A stretch of 64,000 nucleotides of DNA from positions 62,001 to 126,000 of IMG/VR virus record IMGVR_UViG_3300005613_000002; one strand, 5' to 3'. This document shows, one piece after another, positions 60,816 to 64,000 of the stretch; the stretch's first letter is position 1, and the number at the start of each line of letters is the position of its first letter. Origin of the DNA: a virus. The notes under the pieces were generated by a model. It ran no database searches. It had not been told where the DNA came from and saw only the letters and a program-made list of their open reading frames with translations. The position numbers and the translations under genes were made by a program.

Positions 60816-60901
60816 GGTGATTGTTGCAGAGTGGTCAAATGCGCCAGATTGTGGTTCTGGTATCCGAAAGGATTTCGTGGGTTCGAAACCCATCATTCAC
60901 C
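60816..60901 (+). tRNA. tRNA-His(GUG) with long variable arm
   Basis: Acceptor GTGATTG / CATTCAC (one T-T mismatch) preceded by G-1 and followed by C73, the hallmark pair of tRNA-His. D stem GCA/TGC; anticodon arm CCAGA-TTGTGGT-TCTGG reads GUG; T stem GTGGG / CCCAT. The variable region is 16 bases with stem ATCC-GAAA-GGAT, a type II feature not normal for His. Confidence 0.85.
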
Positions 60902-60908
60902 CAAAAAT

Positions 60909-61021
60909 AATTAGTTACCCTGCTTGTTCCGTATGGGGTTATAAAAATACATCAATTAACGGAACTCATGATGGAGTCCTTGCCAAGAAAGTAGGATAAA
61001 GATGTTAGATATTAACTAATT
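60909..61021 (+). ncRNA. Structured RNA segment E2 after second long-arm tRNA
   Basis: 113 bases framed by AATTAGTTA and TAACTAATT (9 bp). Internal stems are TTCCGT / ACGGAA enclosing 28 bases, ACTC / GAGT and TCCT / AGGA. There is no ORF. TTTATAAATAT follows directly before the next tRNA, the same 11-mer as at the E1-tRNA-His junction. Confidence 0.4.
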
Positions 61022-61030
61022 TATAAATAT

Positions 61031-61105
61031 CGGGTAGTTATGCAGATGGCTATACAACGATGCCTTGGACGCATCGGTTCGCAGGTTCGAATCCTGCCTA
61101 TCCGA
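61031..61105 (+). tRNA. tRNA-Pro(UGG), short variable arm
   Basis: Acceptor CGGGTAG / CTATCCG with C1-G72 and A73 (Pro-like), T stem GCAGG / CCTGC, anticodon arm GATGC-CTTGGAC-GCATC giving UGG. The variable loop is 5 bases. The D stem is weak (two pairs), so function is less certain than for the next tRNA. Confidence 0.8.
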
Positions 61106-61113
61106 CATAATAT

Positions 61114-61186
61114 AGAGTAGTAGCGCAGTTGGTAGCGTACTGCATTTGGGATGCAGGGGTCGCAGGTTCAAGTCCTGTCTACTCTA
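61114..61186 (+). tRNA. tRNA-Pro(UGG), canonical
   Basis: Acceptor AGAGTAG / CTACTCT, A73, anticodon arm CTGCA-TTTGGGA-TGCAG (UGG with G37, as usual for Pro), T stem GCAGG / CCTGT. The variable loop is 5 bases. The first pair is A-U and not C-G. Confidence 0.93.
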
Positions 61187-61188
61187 CT

Positions 61189-61260
61189 GTGTTAGTAGCA
61201 TAACTGGCTAATGCGCCACACTGTGAATGTGGAGAATAGGGTTCGAGTCCCTCTAACACC
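61189..61260 (+). tRNA. tRNA-His(GUG), short variable arm
   Basis: Acceptor GTGTTAG / CTAACAC, C73, anticodon arm CCACA-CTGTGAA-TGTGG. The variable loop is 5 bases. The base before G1 is T, so the G-1 of His tRNAs is not encoded. Confidence 0.9.
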
Positions 61261-61266
61261 CAACTT

Positions 61267-61350
61267 AGTCCTATGGTGGAATTGGTAAACACATCGTCCT
61301 TTGAAGGCGACACCCGAAAGGGTTTGTAGGTTCGAGTCCTACTAGGATTG
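61267..61350 (+). tRNA. tRNA with anticodon UUG (Gln) and long variable arm
   Basis: Acceptor AGTCCTA / TAGGATT with G73, Leu-like D arm GTG/CAC around GAATTGGTAAA, anticodon arm TCGTC-CTTTGAA-GGCGA (UUG), T stem GTAGG / CCTAC. The variable region is 15 bases with stem ACCC-GAAA-GGGT. G73 and a weak first pair suit Gln, and G73 also suits Ser. Confidence 0.87.
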
Positions 61351-61353
61351 CAA

Positions 61354-61492
61354 AAGTGTGAAAAACATACTTTATTAAGACGAAAGAAGATTCAGAGATG
61401 GTTGACATTCATGTAACCAATAGCTCGATAATGGTAGGGTTATAGTGAAAAGTGATAATAATCTTCTTCCAATATGAAGTACAAGTATTGGA
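61354..61492 (+). ncRNA. Structured RNA segment E3 after third long-arm tRNA
   Basis: It begins with hairpin AAAGTGTG-AAAAA-CATACTTT (61354-61374). A core is framed by AAGAAGATT and AATCTTCTT (61384-61468) and contains hairpin GGTTGACAT / ATGTAACC. A last hairpin TCCAATA / TATTGGA (61468-61492) follows. It shares GTTATAG near GAAAA with E1. There is no ORF. Confidence 0.4.
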
Positions 61493-61505
61493 TAGTCTTT
61501 TTTAT

Positions 61506-61580
61506 TGCCCATTGGTGTAATTGGCTAACACATCTGATTTTGATTCAGAAGACTTATAGGTTCGAATCCTATATGGGCAA
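61506..61580 (+). tRNA. tRNA-Gln(UUG), short variable arm
   Basis: Acceptor TGCCCAT / ATGGGCA, D stem GTGT/ACAC, anticodon arm TCTGA-TTTTGAT-TCAGA (UUG), T stem ATAGG / CCTAT, variable loop 6 bases. U1-A72 is typical of Gln, but the discriminator is A and not G. Confidence 0.9.
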
Positions 61581-61633
61581 CTTTTCTCTTGCTACTTATT
61601 ATTTTTTTAATTATATTTATGAAAAATATAATT

Positions 61634-61831
61634 ATGGATGCAGAAGAACTATTGAAATATCTAAAAAAATGTGTTGAAGACCTAAATTTAGGTTATGAAC
61701 CAATTATAACTCCAACAAAGTCAGACCCAAGAAAATATCAAACAGATGTGTCTATTATTGTTATGGAAAAAGCATTGGTGGGTAATAGACCAATATTCAA
61801 AATAAACGTAAAAGATTTAATAAAAGGATAA
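61634..61831 (+). CDS. Hypothetical small protein
   Basis: The start ATG 61634 (MDAEELLKYLKKC, 65 residues) is chosen because an ATATTTATG motif variant precedes it by 12 bases. An upstream in-frame extension from 61589 would add an odd hydrophobic leader. The product is a small alpha/beta protein without a recognised family. It is the first gene after the tRNA cluster, one base before the next gene. Confidence 0.6.
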   Translation: MDAEELLKYLKKCVEDLNLGYEPIITPTKSDPRKYQTDVSIIVMEKALVGNRPIFKINVKDLIKG

Positions 61832-61832
61832 T

Positions 61833-62117
61833 ATGATTTACAAACTAAAACATGTTCCAACTGGTTTATATTATCAACCACATAGACATCGAGGTAGCAA
61901 TTTAAGTAAAAGAGGTAAAATTTATCAAACTTCTACTCATGGTCTATCATCAGCATTTAAAAATAAAAGAGCAACATTTACTGTTTATTGTGAAAAAGAT
62001 AGTCGCATATATAAATTATGTAATAATATTTTAAATTTCGAAGATTATAGATTTTCATATAATCAAGTAAAAGCTGAAACAAAAGTAAGTGATTGGATAA
62101 TTGAAGAAATTAAATAA
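61833..62117 (+). CDS. Hypothetical basic protein
   Basis: 94 residues, basic and Tyr/His-rich at the start (YKLKHVPTGLYYQPHRHRG), possibly nucleic-acid binding. No family is recognised. It lies between a small unknown gene and the cREC-like gene and is probably in one operon with both. Confidence 0.6.
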   Translation: MIYKLKHVPTGLYYQPHRHRGSNLSKRGKIYQTSTHGLSSAFKNKRATFTVYCEKDSRIYKLCNNILNFEDYRFSYNQVKAETKVSDWIIEEIK

Positions 62118-62122
62118 AAACA

Positions 62123-62521
62123 ATGAAATATAATTTATTCTTAGATGATGTTAGAAACCCGATTGATTGTGTATACTACATGTATACACCAATATATACT
62201 AGTGTTGACTGGGTGATAGTTAGAGATTATAATTCTTTTATTAAAATAATTAAAGAAAATGGTTTACCTGAAATAATCTCCTTCGATCATGATTTATCTG
62301 ATGAACATTATGACCCAAAAATGTATCATGAATCATATGATGAATTATATGATTCATTTAAAGAAAAAACTGGTTACGAATGTGCTAAATGGTTGGTAGA
62401 TTATTGTATTGATAATAATGAATTTCTACCAAAAAAAATATTAGTACATTCAATGAATCCTATTGGTAGACGAAATATTGAGTCTTATTTCGAATCATAT
62501 AATAAATCATTAAAATTATAG
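62123..62521 (+). CDS. Cyclic-phosphate-processing receiver-like (cREC) protein
   Basis: A 132-residue protein. LFLDDVRNP at 5-13, VIVRDYNSFIKIIKENGLPEIISFDHDLSDE near 31-61, GYECAKWLVDYC and VHSMNPIGRRNIESYF at the end follow the cREC_REC pattern. These are receiver-domain-like proteins with a constellation of acidic residues and a conserved HS.NP..., proposed to act on cyclic phosphates of nucleic-acid ends. Its position after a tRNA/RNA cluster is suggestive, but the function is unproven. Confidence 0.7.
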   Translation: MKYNLFLDDVRNPIDCVYYMYTPIYTSVDWVIVRDYNSFIKIIKENGLPEIISFDHDLSDEHYDPKMYHESYDELYDSFKEKTGYECAKWLVDYCIDNNEFLPKKILVHSMNPIGRRNIESYFESYNKSLKL

Positions 62522-62566
62522 TTTAATAATTATTTTATTAAGTTCTTAATTTTTATATTTTCTTTT

Positions 62567-62575
62567 GTATTTATT
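62567..62575 (+). promoter_or_regulatory. Late-promoter-like motif GTATTTATT
   Basis: GTATTTATT, 15 bases before the fiber ATG at 62591. Confidence 0.6.
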
Positions 62576-62590
62576 TAAAAACACAATATT

Positions 62591-64000
62591 ATGAAACATA
62601 CAAGAGAAGCAATAGGAGTAACATATGATGAATTAACAACTTTAATTGGGTCTGCTAGTTTAACTGTAGGACAAACATATAAAATTACTGATTATCAAAC
62701 TGTTCATTATTTAATTGATGGTGATGGTGGTGATGTGGTTTTAGAAGGTGGAACAGGTGATACTGTCGTTCATACAGGAAATACTGAGGCATTAGTTGTA
62801 ACAGCACTTACTGGTGAAGAATTATCACCAATTGCATATAGTGAAGAATATCTATATGATATTATTCATTATGATTGGAATCCTAATAATTGGTTGTTTG
62901 ACTTAGGTTTTAGTGCTTATGATGAAGCAGTAGTAACAGGATTTAAAGGTGTTATTTATTATAGAGAAGACACACAAAATAATAATATTTTCGGATATGA
63001 TTTCCGTAATGTAATGAATCGTAGATGGGTATTGGATTATGGAGAATGGACAGGTACAACAACATATAATTTTGCTGATAAGGTTCAAGTAGAAGGTGAT
63101 GGTCTTTATATGTCAACAAAAAATAATAACACAGACAATGCAGTTAGTGCTACAACATATTGGGATAAAATTGTTGATTATTCTAATTATTCATATTGGT
63201 GTTTAAATTCTGGTGATGCACAAGATATTGAAGATTATATTGATTCATTAACATTTAATGATAGTGAAGGTTCTTATGAGGATATTGTGAAAAATAATAT
63301 ATTCACTACAAATAAAGACAATACAGACATAGGAATGAGTCCAACTAATTCTATTTTGGATAATAATGTGTTTTATTTATTAGATGATGGAGCATTTAAT
63401 TTATCAGGTAATAAGTTTGGTGTTTATTTTCAATGTAACACTATTGATGGGAATTATTTCAATAATAACTCATTAGGTAATAATTGTAGTTCAAACACTA
63501 TAAGTCGTAATTTTGAGAATAATAAAATTGAAAATTCATTTAATGGTAATTTTATTGGTTATTCTTTTGATTCTAACATTATAGGAAATTATTTTCAAAC
63601 TAACACAATTGGAAGTGGTTTTGGTAAAAATTTAATTGGGAATTATTACCAAAATAATATAATTTCTGATGGTTTCATAAGTAATATAATTGGAAATTAC
63701 TTTTCAGGAAATGATGCAATTGGAAGTGATTTTGCTGAAAACTCAATTGGTAGTGATTTTCAAAGTGTTGAAGTTGGGACTGGATTTACTAATAACACAA
63801 TAGCAAATAGTTTTAAAAGTTCTTTTACTGTTGATGATTTCCATAATAATACAATAAAAGATGATGTTACTAGCATTAATTTTGCTTCAATGACACATGC
63901 TTATGAGGATTATAATTGTGAAGTGTTTTTAACTGCTAATGATGATTATAGATTATCATATTTTAATGCAAGTGATGTGCTTACTATTGTAGCTACAACA
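62591..64000 (+). CDS. Tail fiber/spike-like protein with beta-helix repeats, partial
   Basis: 470 codons are open to the window edge without a stop. The first 250 residues contain a YKITDYQTVHYL-type segment common near the start of phage adhesin repeats and a YREDTQNNNIFGYDFRN stretch. From about residue 240 there are short repeats of the form N-x-I-G-x-x-F/Y-x-x-N-x-I (IGNYFQTNTIGSGF, LIGNYYQNNIISDGF, IGNYFSGNDAIGSDF), the pattern of a parallel beta-helix. Likely host-binding fiber. A late promoter motif precedes it. Confidence 0.75.
   Translation, partial: MKHTREAIGVTYDELTTLIGSASLTVGQTYKITDYQTVHYLIDGDGGDVVLEGGTGDTVVHTGNTEALVVTALTGEELSPIAYSEEYLYDIIHYDWNPNNWLFDLGFSAYDEAVVTGFKGVIYYREDTQNNNIFGYDFRNVMNRRWVLDYGEWTGTTTYNFADKVQVEGDGLYMSTKNNNTDNAVSATTYWDKIVDYSNYSYWCLNSGDAQDIEDYIDSLTFNDSEGSYEDIVKNNIFTTNKDNTDIGMSPTNSILDNNVFYLLDDGAFNLSGNKFGVYFQCNTIDGNYFNNNSLGNNCSSNTISRNFENNKIENSFNGNFIGYSFDSNIIGNYFQTNTIGSGFGKNLIGNYYQNNIISDGFISNIIGNYFSGNDAIGSDFAENSIGSDFQSVEVGTGFTNNTIANSFKSSFTVDDFHNNTIKDDVTSINFASMTHAYEDYNCEVFLTANDDYRLSYFNASDVLTIVATT

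Noticed and set aside
61354-61374. Hairpin AAAGTGTG-AAAAA-CATACTTT as a terminator after the UUG tRNA
   Set aside because: No T-run follows, and another tRNA lies downstream; treated as part of structured segment E3.
1-64000. CRISPR array, insertion sequence or integrase/attachment site
   Set aside because: No spaced direct repeats, transposase or integrase motifs were seen; repeats found are coding (fiber, scaffold) or hairpins.

Overview
The window is part of the genome of a large, strongly AT-rich, contractile-tailed phage of the T4-like (Straboviridae/Myoviridae-type) morphogenetic lineage. The diagnostic set is a gp17-like terminase, gp20-like portal, gp21-like prohead protease, gp22-like scaffold and gp23-like major capsid protein in T4 order on the minus strand (52426 down to 37744). 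It is joined by a gp18-like sheath, gp19-like tail tube, gp26-like baseplate/tape-measure chaperone, gp5-type OB-fold spike/hub protein, gp53-like wedge protein and a gp55-like late sigma factor. Start codons are preceded by A-rich sequence and not by Shine-Dalgarno motifs, which is typical of Bacteroidota and their phages; a Bacteroidota (Flavobacteria-like) host is therefore my inference. No rRNA, CRISPR array or insertion sequence was seen.

Layout. 1-3673 (minus): five glycosyltransferase-like genes, the first cut by the window edge. 3740-11317 (minus): gp53-like protein, a large baseplate protein with an OmpA-like domain, tape measure, and a gp26-like gene whose 3' end carries a T9 slippery run that would fuse it by -1 frameshift to a small downstream ORF. 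11431-19339 (plus): two small or degenerate genes, two more glycosyltransferases, the late sigma factor, then a baseplate block with the OB-fold protein and a PD-(D/E)XK nuclease. 19326-23511 (minus): a LAGLIDADG homing endonuclease, tail tube and sheath. 23807-27899 (plus): three tail/virion proteins. 28737-32287 (plus): nucleotide metabolism (dUTPase, thymidylate synthase), an HNH endonuclease and small membrane proteins. 32318-35175 (minus): neck-type proteins interleaved with a P-loop kinase and a papain-like protease. 35225-37691 (plus): a UvrD-like helicase and flanking unknowns. 37744-42416 (minus): capsid, scaffold, protease. 42502-47445 (plus): a 1647-residue tail protein ending in an M23 peptidase. 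47473-56764 (minus): portal, terminase and acidic virion-type proteins. 56918-64000: a LamG-like protein, small genes, a permuted NlpC/P60 protein, a cluster of seven tRNAs, a cREC-like protein, and a partial fiber.

Two genome-wide signals stand out. First, a GTATTTAT(A/T/G) motif lies upstream of nearly every transcription-unit start, always in the same orientation relative to the gene. This is the exact reverse complement of the T4 late promoter TATAAATA. It probably serves the gp55-like sigma encoded here, and it also settles several start codons. Second, the tRNA cluster contains three tRNAs with Pro, His and Gln anticodons that carry long (type II) variable arms normally confined to Leu/Ser/Tyr/Sec tRNAs. 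Each is followed directly by an unassigned structured RNA segment framed by 8-9 bp complementary ends, while ordinary short-armed tRNAs with the same three anticodons sit in the same cluster. That tRNA/RNA arrangement is the best candidate for something undescribed.

All functional names come from reading motifs and gene order; no database search was run.
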